Source: Pseudomonadota bacterium (GTDB lineage: Bacteria > Pseudomonadota > Gammaproteobacteria > Steroidobacterales > Steroidobacteraceae). Taken from it: a DNA stretch of 20,863 nt. The stretch is from the NCBI GenBank assembly GCA_021850555.1, contig JAJZLX010000643.1, positions 1-20,863 on the forward strand. Reading direction: 5' to 3'. The stretch's first letter is position 1; each line of letters starts with the position of its first letter. The position numbers and the translations under genes are program-made. The notes below the pieces were generated by a model. The model was not told the DNA's origin, ran no database searches, and saw only the letters and a list, made by a program, of their open reading frames with translations. This document shows positions 1 through 7,491 of this stretch, one piece after another.

Positions 1-51
1 GCCGCGTATGATTACCGACCCCGGCCGGGATTCATCCGGCCCCCGGGCGGC

Positions 52-128
52 GCGCCCGTAGCTCAGTTGGATAGAGTGGCAGCCTCCGAAGCTGCAGGTC
101 GCTGGTTCGAATCCAGTCGGGCGCGCCA
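52..128 (+). tRNA. tRNA-Arg (anticodon CCG)
   Basis: A full 77-nt cloverleaf can be folded by eye. The 7-bp acceptor stem pairs 52-58 with 118-124, followed by discriminator G125 and an encoded CCA at 126-128. The anticodon stem GCAGC/GCTGC encloses the loop CTCCGAA, so the anticodon is CCG and the tRNA reads Arg CGG codons, which are common in GC-rich genomes. The T-arm carries the standard TTCGAAT loop. The D-stem has one G-U pair. A small GGCCGG/CCGGCC hairpin (23-41) lies just upstream. The last 38 bp (97-134, including AAATTAC after the CCA) recur at 161-274, split by an insert. Confidence 0.97.
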
Positions 129-160
129 AATTACGAGAAGCCTCAATTGAGTCAATCGGC

Positions 161-274
161 GGTCGCTGGTTCGACAAAATCGCCGGGAGCGATTTTGAAC
201 GCGGCGCAGCCGCGGCCCCGAGAGGGGCGAGGCTCAGGATGAGCCGAGTAATCCAGTCGGGCGCGCCAAATTAC
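161..274 (+). repeat. Split duplicate of the tRNA-Arg 3' end
   Basis: Bases 161-174 repeat 97-110 exactly, and bases 251-274 repeat 111-134 exactly. Together they rebuild the T-arm, the 3' acceptor strand, CCA and the following AAATTAC. There is no D-arm or anticodon arm, so this is a tRNA 3'-end fragment and not a tRNA gene. Only 26 bp separate it from the intact tRNA. Duplicated tRNA 3' ends are the usual footprint of tyrosine-recombinase integration, so this may be an att site or scar. A local duplication is an alternative, since no integrase is present. Confidence 0.85.
175..250. mobile_element. 76-bp four-hairpin insert in the duplicated T-loop (REP/MITE-like)
   Basis: The insert sits between TTCGA and ATCC of the duplicated T-arm. 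It consists almost wholly of four consecutive perfect hairpins. H1 pairs CAAAATCGC with GCGATTTTG (175-183/189-197, 5-nt loop). H2 pairs CGCGGC with GCCGCG (200-205/209-214, 3-nt loop). H3 pairs GCCCC with GGGGC (215-219/224-228) around a GAGA tetraloop. H4 pairs GGCTC with GAGCC (231-235/241-245). It has no coding capacity. The exact position inside an otherwise unbroken repeat shows that it is an insertion. Calling it a non-autonomous REP or MITE-like element is inference. Confidence 0.6.
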
Positions 275-312
275 CCGACTGCGCATCATTGTCCGGATGC
301 CGATCGACGCCG

Positions 313-1371
313 ATGAGGCTTGAGGCGCCGTGCGGCGCGTCCTTATACTCGCGGCCCGACAGTTGCCCGGCTGCCTTGCCCGTGTCAACCGATTCACCAT
401 CGACCGTGTTCCTGCACGGCGGCTGGCGTTGCGCCAGCACCTATGTCTGGAGCCGCTTTCGCGCCTCGCCGCTCACGACCTGCTTTTACGAGCCGTTCGC
501 CGAGCGGCTGGCCCACAGCTCCGCCAAGCGCATCGAGCGCGACACATCGGGCGGCTGGGACTCGCGCCACCCGCAGCTCAGTGCCCCGTACCGCAGCGAG
601 TACCTGCCGCTGCTGCGGCGCGTGGGTCGGGGCGTGCGCGGCTATCACGAACAGCTCGCGCTGGCGCGTTACTTTCCGCGCGATGACCTCGGGCGCGAGC
701 GGTCCTATCTCGATCGGCTCATCGAGCACGCGCGCGCCCGTGGCACGCACCCGGTGTTGGGCTTTTCTCGCTCTCTCGCCCGCGCCGCCGCCCTCAAACA
801 GGCCCTCGGCGGCTACCACGTCGTGATCCGCCGCGATCCGCGCCAGCAGTGGCTTTCCTGCCGCAGCTATCGCGGGAACGGACCACTGCCCTACTTCGAG
901 CTGTGTCATCTGCTCATCCTTGCTCTTGCGCCGCCCGGCTCGCCCGCCGGCGCTCTGGCGCGCAGCCTCGGGTTGCCGCGGCCCTCGCCCTGGACACTGA
1001 GTCTGAAACGGCAGATGCAGTCGCTGCATGCCGCGGTGCATCCCTGTGGCGATGAGCTGTCCTATCGCGCCTTCATCGGCGTCTATCTGCTGTCGCATGC
1101 GCTCGCCGCGCCGGCGGCGGATCTGTTGCTCGACATGGAGCGGCTCGGGGGCTCGGCGCAATACCGCGACGAGGCTCGCGAGAGCATTCTCGACCGCACC
1201 GGAATCGCAGTGGATTTCAGCGATTGTACGGTAGCGCACCATGACGGCGCGGGGATCGGGCTGGACTTCGCGGCCGCGGAAGCCGATGTCAGGGAGCGCC
1301 TGATCGGCTTCGGGGCGAGTCTCGACGGACCGGTCGCCGCGCCTGCGACCGCGGAGCCGGCGCCGGTGTAA
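313..1371 (+). CDS. Sulfotransferase-like protein
   Basis: The protein (about 352 aa) is probably a sulfotransferase-family enzyme, which would move a sulfuryl group from PAPS to an unknown acceptor. Near the N-terminus a beta strand runs into a glycine/serine loop (VFLHGGWRCASTYVW), which resembles the 5'-phosphosulfate-binding loop of this family. A central GFSRSL...VVIRRDPRQQWLS stretch resembles the region that binds the 3'-phosphate of PAPS. The C-terminal third shows no recognisable domain. The start is uncertain: ATG 313, TTG 289 and GTG 382 are all possible, none has a good ribosome binding site, and the conserved domain begins about eight residues after GTG 382. The gene stands alone on its strand, right after the tRNA 3'-end repeat, so it could be acquired DNA, but nothing else shows that. 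The family call is reasonable; the substrate is unknown. Confidence 0.6.
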   Translation: MRLEAPCGASLYSRPDSCPAALPVSTDSPSTVFLHGGWRCASTYVWSRFRASPLTTCFYEPFAERLAHSSAKRIERDTSGGWDSRHPQLSAPYRSEYLPLLRRVGRGVRGYHEQLALARYFPRDDLGRERSYLDRLIEHARARGTHPVLGFSRSLARAAALKQALGGYHVVIRRDPRQQWLSCRSYRGNGPLPYFELCHLLILALAPPGSPAGALARSLGLPRPSPWTLSLKRQMQSLHAAVHPCGDELSYRAFIGVYLLSHALAAPAADLLLDMERLGGSAQYRDEARESILDRTGIAVDFSDCTVAHHDGAGIGLDFAAAEADVRERLIGFGASLDGPVAAPATAEPAPV

Positions 1372-1426
1372 ATCGTCCGATCCGGACGCGGTGGCCGTTG
1401 CCCCGTTTGCATCTCTCGGGCGCGAA

Positions 1427-1446
1427 GGATGAGCCGCGGCTCATCC
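1427..1446. terminator. Perfect 20-bp palindrome between convergent genes
   Basis: GGATGAGCC-GC-GGCTCATCC is a perfect palindrome that lies 55 bp past the sulfotransferase stop and covers the doxX stop codon (TGA, complement of 1441-1443). Its position between convergent genes suggests a bidirectional terminator or RNA-stabilising hairpin. Neither side has a clear T-run, so intrinsic termination is not proven. Confidence 0.4.
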
Positions 1447-1893
1447 TCCGGCCGGGGCATCGCGGTCCGCGCCCTGCTTGCGCCACAAGCCGTCGATGGC
1501 GTAACGGCCGGCGCCTGCGACATGGAGAGCCAGCAGTCCGCCGATGATGCTGATGTTCTTCCAGAAGTTGATTTCGTTCTCGAAGCGGGCCGCGCCCGTC
1601 ATCGACCAGTAACGGTGGCCGATGAGAGCCGTGCCCAGCGTGTAAAGCGCCAGCAGCGCCGCGAGCGGCCGGGTCGCCGCACCGAGGATGATGGCGATCG
1701 AGACGAAGAACTCCATGATGATCGCGACGATGGTCGCCAGCGGCGGCAGCGGCGCCCCGACATGGGCCATGAAGCGCACCGTGCCCGAGTAGTCGAGCAG
1801 CTTCTGCCAGCCGAAGATGAGGAAGAGCAGCGCGATCAGGATCCGAGCCGCCAACAGTATGCCGTCGGCACCTTTGACCTTGGAGTGTTTCAT
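1441..1893 (-). CDS. DoxX family integral membrane protein
   Basis: This is a 150-aa protein of the DoxX family (DoxX/YqjF-like), small four-helix inner-membrane proteins linked to redox or thiol stress whose biochemical role is mostly unknown. Four hydrophobic segments are visible at roughly residues 12-32, 50-70, 75-95 and 115-130. The first ends in FGWQKL, a typical family feature, and the last segment begins with the family-like run NFWKNISIIGG. The start at ATG 1893 is supported by AGAGGT about 6 nt upstream. The frame stays open further upstream, but the extra sequence is not family-like. The gene lies downstream of the GST gene on the same strand across a 232-bp gap in which no gene or clear promoter was seen. 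Confidence 0.88.
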   Translation of the reverse strand: MKHSKVKGADGILLAARILIALLFLIFGWQKLLDYSGTVRFMAHVGAPLPPLATIVAIIMEFFVSIAIILGAATRPLAALLALYTLGTALIGHRYWSMTGAARFENEINFWKNISIIGGLLALHVAGAGRYAIDGLWRKQGADRDAPAGG

Positions 1894-2125
1894 GACAGAC
1901 CTCTGTTGCAAGGCAGAAAACGCTCGCCGGGCATCGAGTGTGCAAGCGCGCACGGCGGGAGCGCAAGAAGGCGCAGCCGCACGACGGAGCGACATGGATG
2001 TGACGGCCAAAAATCCCCGACGCCCGGCCCTGGAAGCGGGAGTGCAGGAAACCGCCGCGCCGGGCCGCGAAGGCGCCGGCGACCATGCTCCTTGCGGCAT
2101 CGGGCGCTGCGCCAGGCTCCGCCGC

Positions 2126-2818
2126 TCAGGCGCCGCCAGCGCGGCGCAGATCCTCGAGCACCGTGCCGGATGCGAGCGTCTCCTTGTCGTGGGCGGCATC
2201 GCGCCAGGTTTCAGACAGCGCCGCCTCATACCAGCGCTGCATCGCCGGCAGTCCGAGCAGCCGCGCCGCGTAGTCCTTCCCCGGCTGACCGAGCTCGAGG
2301 CCATAGGTCTGGATGCGGAAGGCCACCGGCGCAAAGAAGGCATCCACGGCCCCGAACTTCGAGCCGGCGAGAAACGGACCGCCGAAGCGCGACAGCCCGT
2401 CCCGCCACACCTCCTGCAACCGCTCCAGATCCCTCTGCAGGTCGGCAGAGATCCGGTGCAGGCGAACCCTCAGACCGCAGGTCATGCTGCAGGCCTGGCG
2501 CAGGGCTGCATATCCGGAGTGCATCTCCGCGGCGGCCGAGCGCGCAAAAGCCCGAGCGGCCGCATCCGAGGGCCACACCCCGCCATGACGCTCGGCGAGA
2601 TACTCGACGATGGCCAGAGAGTCCCAGACGACGGTCTGGCCATCGTGCAGACAAGGCACTTTGCCGTTGGGAGAGAATCTGCGGAAGTCGTGCCCGCCCG
2701 GGCCCTGGCCGAAGGGGACCAGCCGTTCTTCGAACGGGATGCCGAGCGTCTCCATCAGCACCCAGGGACGCAACGACCAGGAAGAGTAATTCTTGTTGGC
2801 GATATACAGCGTGTACAT
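2126..2818 (-). CDS. Glutathione S-transferase family protein
   Basis: This is a 230-aa cytosolic glutathione transferase, the usual length. The N-terminal thioredoxin-like domain (about 1-82) begins YIANKNYSSWSLRPW, where Ser12, Ser13 or Ser15 could be the glutathione-activating residue. The cis-proline loop KVPCL has Pro55, and the glutathione-contacting D-S pair is at 66-67. A helical C-terminal domain follows (about 90-220). The start is supported by GGAGG just upstream of ATG 2818. The gene begins 18 bp after the exporter stop, so the two are probably co-transcribed. The substrate cannot be told from sequence; detoxification or a role in thiol metabolism is possible. Confidence 0.9.
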   Translation of the reverse strand: MYTLYIANKNYSSWSLRPWVLMETLGIPFEERLVPFGQGPGGHDFRRFSPNGKVPCLHDGQTVVWDSLAIVEYLAERHGGVWPSDAAARAFARSAAAEMHSGYAALRQACSMTCGLRVRLHRISADLQRDLERLQEVWRDGLSRFGGPFLAGSKFGAVDAFFAPVAFRIQTYGLELGQPGKDYAARLLGLPAMQRWYEAALSETWRDAAHDKETLASGTVLEDLRRAGGA

Positions 2819-2836
2819 GGAAAACCTCCACTGACA

Positions 2837-3751
2837 TCATGATCCGCAAGCGGCCTGCGCGGGGGCTTTGACGGCGGCACGCCGGCGTGAATTGGCCAGA
2901 ATCACCCCGCTTACGATGATCGCGCCACCGGCCAGGGTCACCCAGCCCGGGCGCTCACCCAGCCACAGCCACCCAATGAGCACCGCGATCGGGGTGGAGC
3001 AATAGATGAAGCTGGAAACCTGGGTGGCGCTTGCGCGATGGATGGCCATGTTCCAGCTGAGATAGCCGAGGAAGGTGGGCGCCACGCCGAGCCACACCAG
3101 GGCGGCGCTACGTTCGATCGGCGCGGCGAGGAGTGCGCGCGGCAGCGCGAGCCCGAACGGCAGCGCCCCGAGGGTGCCGCCCAGAAGCGTCACCGCGGTG
3201 ACCGCCTCGGCACCGTGGCGGGCGGACCAGGGCTTCTGACCCGTGAAATAAATCGCTGCCGCAAAAACGCTGACCAGCACCAGCAGCGCCCTCGGTTGAA
3301 AGTGCAGGCTCTTGCCGCGAGTGAGCACCACCAGCACGACGCCGGCAAGCGCGAGCGTCAAGCCGGCCAGGGTGCGTGCCGACAGCCGCTCCCGCATCCA
3401 CAGCGCCCCGGCGGCGGCCGTCGCTGCCGGGATCAGTGCGATCAGGATGGCCGCGGTGCCGCTCGCGATGCGGGTTTCCGCGAAGTTGAGACACAGATGA
3501 TAGACCGCAAGGCCACCGACACCGAGCGCCAGCAGCGGCGGCCAGGCCGCTCGCGGCGGCAGGGCGATCCGCCGTGCGCGCAGGTACAACAGGAAGCACA
3601 CCGAGCCGAGCAGGAGGCGGGCGAAGGCGACCTCGCCCGGCGTGAATGCGGCCAGCGCATAGGCGATGGTGGCGTAGGCCGAGGACCAGGCGAGCACGGC
3701 AACGCTTACGTAGAGCAGGGCCCGGGCGTCGAGGTGATTGGATCTTTCCAT
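2837..3751 (-). CDS. EamA/DMT family transporter, probable metabolite exporter
   Basis: This 304-aa protein has about ten hydrophobic helices arranged as two EamA repeats (roughly 8-140 and 150-290), the standard architecture of the drug/metabolite transporter superfamily in the inner membrane. Family features include a Pro/Glu-rich end of helix 4 (LIALIPAATAA then LWMRERLS) and the matching second-repeat stretch (STPIAVLIGWLWLGERPG). ATG 3751 is chosen because AAGGA lies 6 nt upstream; the upstream in-frame extension is not hydrophobic. The gene is divergent from an Lrp/AsnC regulator, a common pairing for amino-acid or related exporters. The GST gene follows by 18 bp. The substrate is unknown. 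Confidence 0.9.
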   Translation of the reverse strand: MERSNHLDARALLYVSVAVLAWSSAYATIAYALAAFTPGEVAFARLLLGSVCFLLYLRARRIALPPRAAWPPLLALGVGGLAVYHLCLNFAETRIASGTAAILIALIPAATAAAGALWMRERLSARTLAGLTLALAGVVLVVLTRGKSLHFQPRALLVLVSVFAAAIYFTGQKPWSARHGAEAVTAVTLLGGTLGALPFGLALPRALLAAPIERSAALVWLGVAPTFLGYLSWNMAIHRASATQVSSFIYCSTPIAVLIGWLWLGERPGWVTLAGGAIIVSGVILANSRRRAAVKAPAQAACGS

Positions 3752-3881
3752 GAGGATTCCTTGGGCATTAGGGATGCGCGGAGGGCTCATTCTCGGCGGA
3801 TGGCCCCGGATGGCTCACGCCATTTCCGGTCGCGATGTCTGCAGGTGCTCGATCCGCATCCTAGTGGGGGCTCATCTGGCG

Positions 3882-3903
3882 ATGAATGCAGACAATGCAT
3901 ATG
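3882..3903. promoter_or_regulatory. Possible Lrp-type operator in the divergent intergenic region
   Basis: The 193-bp gap between the exporter and regulator starts is GC-rich, except for a stretch with GCAGACAATGCATATGC followed by TTTGC. It contains the overlapping palindromes ATGCAT and CATATG and an imperfect outer dyad GCA...TGC. An AT-richer dyad between a regulator and its divergent target is where an Lrp-type protein would bind. The dyad is weak and the boundaries are approximate. Confidence 0.25.
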
Positions 3904-3944
3904 CTTTGCCAAATCCGCCAATGATCATACGGGTGAGCCCCAAT

Positions 3945-4457
3945 ATGAGCTTCGAATCAAAACCCGTTCTCGACGCCAAGGACTGGCAGCTCCTCGAGCT
4001 GCTGCAGGCGGATGCACGTACCGGTTATGCGGAGCTCGGCCGGCAGGTGGGACTGTCCGCGCCCGCCGTCGCGGAGCGGGTGAAACGCCTGGAGGATACC
4101 GGCGTGATCCGCGGCTACCGGACCGACATCGACCCGCGAAAGCTCGGCTACGCCATCGAGGCCGTGATCCGGCTGCGCTGCGACGGCAGCATTTGCTCGC
4201 GAGTCGGCCAAACTCTGGCGGACATCCCCGAAGTGCTCGATTACCGCCGCCTGGCCGGAGAGGATTCCGGCTCGCTGCGAGTGGTCGCGATGTCGGTCGG
4301 TCATCTGGAGGCGGTGCTCGACCGGATCCTGAAGGTCCATCCCAGCATCAGCACCACCACCCTGGTGGTGCTGCAGGCGCCCTACACCAACCGCGCGCTG
4401 TCGCGGGCAACCTGGACGGGCGCAAGGGCCGCCTGGAATGCCGACGAGGGCGCCTGA
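3945..4457 (+). CDS. Lrp/AsnC family transcriptional regulator
   Basis: This 170-aa protein has the two-domain Lrp/AsnC layout. The N-terminal winged helix-turn-helix (about 10-60) contains DWQLLELLQADART, then GYAELGRQVGLSAPAVAERV for the recognition region and LEDTGVIRGY for the wing. The C-terminal RAM ligand-binding and oligomerisation domain (about 68-150) follows. ATG 3945 gives the usual family length; in-frame ATGs at 3882 and 3921 would add a non-conserved tail and lack better ribosome sites. It is divergent from the EamA exporter, so it probably senses an amino acid or similar compound and controls export and its own gene. The ligand is unknown. Confidence 0.9.
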   Translation: MSFESKPVLDAKDWQLLELLQADARTGYAELGRQVGLSAPAVAERVKRLEDTGVIRGYRTDIDPRKLGYAIEAVIRLRCDGSICSRVGQTLADIPEVLDYRRLAGEDSGSLRVVAMSVGHLEAVLDRILKVHPSISTTTLVVLQAPYTNRALSRATWTGARAAWNADEGA

Positions 4458-4466
4458 GCGGCGCCC
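4448..4466. terminator. GC hairpin at the lrp stop, between convergent genes
   Basis: GGGCGCC (4448-4454) pairs perfectly with GGCGCCC (4460-4466), and the regulator's TGA stop sits in the 5-nt loop. Only 24 bp separate this gene from the end of convergent ubiB. There is no T-run, so this may act as a bidirectional 3'-end hairpin and not as a classic terminator. Confidence 0.4.
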
Positions 4467-4481
4467 GGGGTCCTTCTAGCT

Positions 4482-6134
4482 CTACAACCAGCGGTAGGCC
4501 GCCAGCAGCCCCAGGATCCCGCCGGCGGTGAGCACCCAGCCCGGCCAGGCCACCGGCGACACGGCGAGCCACACCAGTCCGCCGAGCAACACCGTGGCGC
4601 CCACGGTCACCGCGTCGCGTCGCCGCGCCGTGGCGCGCATCTGCTCGCGCAGCAGGCTCATGGCGGCCACTTCCGGGTGGGCCTCGGGCTCATGCGCCCG
4701 CCGCACCGACTGGGCGAACACCGCGGGCAGGGCCTGGATGGACTCCATGACGTCCGGCAGCTGGCGCCGCAGGCTCTTCCACAGCCGCCCGACACTGACC
4801 CGCTCGCGCATCCATTCGCGCAGGATGGGTGTGGCGGTGGTCCAGATGTCGAGCTGCGGATACAGCTCGCGCCCCAGGCCCTCGATGTTGAACAGGGTCT
4901 TCTGGAGCAGCATCAGCTGCGGCTGGATCTGCATGTTGAAGCGCCGCGAGATCTCGAACAGGCGCAGCAGCAGATGTCCGAAAGAGATGTCCGCGAGCGG
5001 ACGATCGAAGATCGGCTCGCAGACGGTACGGATGGCCGATTCCATCTCATCGACGCGCGTCCCGGGCGGCACCCAGCCCGATTCGACGTGCAGCACCGCC
5101 ACGCGGCGGTAATCGCGCTCGAACACCGCCAGGAAGTTCTCCGCCAGGTAGTGCTGGTCGCGCGGATCGAGCGTTCCCATGATGCCGAAGTCGATGGCGG
5201 CATAGCGCGGCCGGGCCGGATCATCCGTCAGGACGAAGATGTTGCCCGGGTGCATGTCCGCGTGAAAGAAATTATGGCGGAACACCTGGGTGAAGAAGAT
5301 GCGCACACCGTTCTCGGCGAGCCGCGCGATGTCGGTACCGGCGGTGCGCAGCCGCGCCATGTCGCTGATGGGGATGCCGCGGATGCGCTCCATCACCATC
5401 ACGTCGGTGCGACAGTAGTCCCAGAACACCTCCGGAACATACAGCAGCTCCGAGCCTGAGAAGTTTCGCCGCAACTGTGTCGCGTTGGCCGCCTCGCGCA
5501 TCAGGTCGAGCTCGTCGAGGATGGTCTTCTCGTACTCATCGACCAGCTCCACGGGGCGCAGGCGGCGCGCCGCGCGCCAGTAAGTCTGCGCCAGCCCCGC
5601 GAGCGAATAGAGCACCTCGAGATCCTTCTCGATGCGCGCACGCATGCCGGGGCGCAGCACCTTCACGACCACTTCCCGGCCGTTATCGAGACGCGCGGCA
5701 TGGACCTGCGCGATGGAGGCCGCTGCCAGCGGCGTCTCGTCGAATGCAGCGAAGATCTGGCTCACCGGTCGGCCGAGGCTGCGCTCGATCGCCTCGCGCG
5801 CCATCGAGCCGCTGAAGGGGGGGACGCGGTCCTGCAGCTTCGAGAGCTCCTCGGCGATGTCGGGTGGAAGCAGGTCGCGGCGCGTGGAGACGGCCTGACC
5901 GAACTTCACGAAGATCGGGCCCAGGGCCTCGAGCGCGAGGCGCAGCCGCTGGCCGAGGGGAACGCTGCGGCCCGGTCCAAACCAGGTGCCGGGGTAAAGG
6001 AGCAGCAGAAAGCGCAGCGGCCGGTACAGATGGGTCTCGCGCACGAAATCGTCCAGTCCGTGCTTCACGAGCACATGCTGGATCTGTATCAGCCGCACCA
6101 GGACGCGCAGCCTCATGGACCGGGCGACCGGCAT
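4482..6134 (-). CDS. ubiB: UbiB, atypical kinase/ATPase for ubiquinone biosynthesis
   Basis: This is a 550-aa protein of the ABC1/ADCK/UbiB family, the usual bacterial length. UbiB is needed for ubiquinone synthesis in vivo and is thought to use ATPase activity to help handle lipid intermediates at the inner membrane. Family hallmarks are visible: the KxGQ motif at 77-80 with the following STRRDLLPPDIAEEL, the Ala-rich nucleotide loop AAASIAQVH (137-145), Lys158, the catalytic-loop equivalent HADMHPGN (291-298) and the DFG triad at 315-317. Two C-terminal hydrophobic helices (about 505-548) anchor it in the membrane. Its ATG overlaps the ubiJ stop by one base (TAATG), so translation is probably coupled. 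It is the last gene of ubiE-ubiJ-ubiB. Confidence 0.97.
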   Translation of the reverse strand: MPVARSMRLRVLVRLIQIQHVLVKHGLDDFVRETHLYRPLRFLLLLYPGTWFGPGRSVPLGQRLRLALEALGPIFVKFGQAVSTRRDLLPPDIAEELSKLQDRVPPFSGSMAREAIERSLGRPVSQIFAAFDETPLAAASIAQVHAARLDNGREVVVKVLRPGMRARIEKDLEVLYSLAGLAQTYWRAARRLRPVELVDEYEKTILDELDLMREAANATQLRRNFSGSELLYVPEVFWDYCRTDVMVMERIRGIPISDMARLRTAGTDIARLAENGVRIFFTQVFRHNFFHADMHPGNIFVLTDDPARPRYAAIDFGIMGTLDPRDQHYLAENFLAVFERDYRRVAVLHVESGWVPPGTRVDEMESAIRTVCEPIFDRPLADISFGHLLLRLFEISRRFNMQIQPQLMLLQKTLFNIEGLGRELYPQLDIWTTATPILREWMRERVSVGRLWKSLRRQLPDVMESIQALPAVFAQSVRRAHEPEAHPEVAAMSLLREQMRATARRRDAVTVGATVLLGGLVWLAVSPVAWPGWVLTAGGILGLLAAYRWL

Positions 6135-6733
6135 TACTTTGCTTCCGAGGCTTTCTGAAGCAGCCTCAGGCGCGCTTCGAATCGATCGACATCCTCGCGC
6201 AGGGTGTCCACGCCGCGCAGGAACTGATCCCCTTCCTGGCGCGACACCACATCCCCCCGCTCGTGGCTGGCGTACTCGCCGAGGTCCCGCAGCAAGGTCG
6301 TGACGGCCCTGCGCGACCAGCCCAGCGTGCCGCGCGCCAGCCGTCCGACGCGGTGCGCCGAGGCATCACCGATGAGCAGCGAAAGCTCCTCCTCAGGGTC
6401 CGGCGCCAGCAGCCTCAGCAGCTCCTGGAACCTCTGCGCGACCTCGGCGTCGCCGCGGATCTCGATCTTCCCGCGCCGCAGGGGGTCTTCCGAGACGCCG
6501 CGGCCCAGGACCGCCAGGCTCAACGGGCCACCGATGATCTCCGCGTCCGCAGAGCCCGCTCCGCGGCTCAGGCTGAGCGAGCTGCCGGTGGATCCGATCA
6601 GCACGCGCGCCAGCGCCGGGGCCTCGATGGCGAGGCGTCGTCCGGCGAGCTCGGCACACAGCTGCCGCGCTCGCATCGAGCGGGGCAAACCGCGATTGAG
6701 GATGTTCTCGAGCGTCCCGATGAGCATGGACAT
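6134..6733 (-). CDS. ubiJ: UbiJ, SCP2-domain accessory factor for ubiquinone biosynthesis
   Basis: This 199-aa protein sits between ubiE and ubiB, the position of E. coli ubiJ (201 aa). UbiJ is a cytosolic lipid-binding factor that, with UbiK, supports the Ubi hydroxylase/methylase complex. The N-terminal half (about 10-115) fits an SCP2 sterol-carrier-like fold, with alternating strands ending in IEIRGDAEVAQRFQELL. The C-terminal part (about 150-199) is charged, helical and possibly coiled-coil. The start at ATG 6733 is 8 bp after the ubiE stop; ATG 6727 is an alternative. The stop overlaps the ubiB ATG. Identity rests on domain type plus gene order, since the sequence is weakly conserved. 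Confidence 0.9.
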   Translation of the reverse strand: MSMLIGTLENILNRGLPRSMRARQLCAELAGRRLAIEAPALARVLIGSTGSSLSLSRGAGSADAEIIGGPLSLAVLGRGVSEDPLRRGKIEIRGDAEVAQRFQELLRLLAPDPEEELSLLIGDASAHRVGRLARGTLGWSRRAVTTLLRDLGEYASHERGDVVSRQEGDQFLRGVDTLREDVDRFEARLRLLQKASEAK

Positions 6734-6741
6734 CGGTGCGC

Positions 6742-7491
6742 TCAGTACTTGTAGCCGCGGTGCACCGCTACGATGCCGCCCGAGAGATTGTGGTAGCGGC
6801 AGCCCTCCAGCCCCGCCGCCTGCATCATGGCGAGGAGCTTCTCCTGGGGTGGATGCATGCGGATCGATTCCGCCAGGTAGCGGTAGCTCGCCTCGTCGCG
6901 CGCCACGAGCTTGCCCATCAGCGGCAGCAGCCGGAACGAGTAGGCATCGTAGATCGTCCCAAGACCGGGGGCCACCGGGTGTGAGAACTCCAGCACCAGC
7001 AGCTGCCCGCCGGGCCTCAACACCCGATGCATGGAGGCGAGCGCCGCGGGCTTGTCGGTCACGTTGCGCAGCCCGAAACCGATGGTGATGCAATCGAATG
7101 TCCCTTCGCGGAACGGCAGATTTTCCGCGTTGGCCTGGACGTACTCGACGTTGCCGAGCACGCCGCGGTCGGTCAGACGGTCCCGGCCCCGACCGAGCAT
7201 GGCCGCGTTGATGTCGCTGAGCACGACCAGGCCGCTCTCGCCGACCTGCCGGGCCAGTCCCGCGGTAAGGTCTCCCGTGCCGCCGGCGACATCGAGCGCC
7301 CGCTGGCCGGGCCGCAGACCGGTCAGGGCGAGGGTGAAGCGCTTCCAGAGCCGGTGCACCCCGCCGGACATCAGATCGTTCATCAGGTCGTAGTTGCGGG
7401 CGACCGAATCGAATACGCCCCGCACGCGCCGGGACTTCTCGCCCCACGGCACGCGCTCATAGCCGAAATCGGTGGCTTGATCCTCGCTCAT
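6742..7491 (-). CDS. ubiE: UbiE, demethylmenaquinone/ubiquinone C-methyltransferase
   Basis: This SAM-dependent methyltransferase (249 aa) adds the C-methyl group in ubiquinone synthesis, and in menaquinone synthesis where that pathway exists. It aligns closely with E. coli UbiE from memory: [19 protein letters not shown] near the N-terminus, SAM motif [12 protein letters not shown], then [30 protein letters not shown] and the C-terminal [13 protein letters not shown]. Start: ATG 7491 gives the family-like N-terminus MSEDQ; ATG 7503 is also in frame but has its purine-rich tract directly against the codon. It is first in the ubiE-ubiJ-ubiB unit. The promoter should lie in the gene-free stretch upstream; a TTGACA there lacks a convincing -10. 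Confidence 0.97.
   Translation of the reverse strand: MSEDQATDFGYERVPWGEKSRRVRGVFDSVARNYDLMNDLMSGGVHRLWKRFTLALTGLRPGQRALDVAGGTGDLTAGLARQVGESGLVVLSDINAAMLGRGRDRLTDRGVLGNVEYVQANAENLPFREGTFDCITIGFGLRNVTDKPAALASMHRVLRPGGQLLVLEFSHPVAPGLGTIYDAYSFRLLPLMGKLVARDEASYRYLAESIRMHPPQEKLLAMMQAAGLEGCRYHNLSGGIVAVHRGYKY

Noticed and set aside
161..274. A second tRNA gene
   Set aside because: Only the T-arm and 3' acceptor strand are present; the D-arm, anticodon arm and 5' acceptor strand are missing.
1429..2871. 480-codon plus-strand ORF across doxX and the GST gene
   Set aside because: It is Arg/Pro/Ser-rich nonsense antisense to two well-supported genes.
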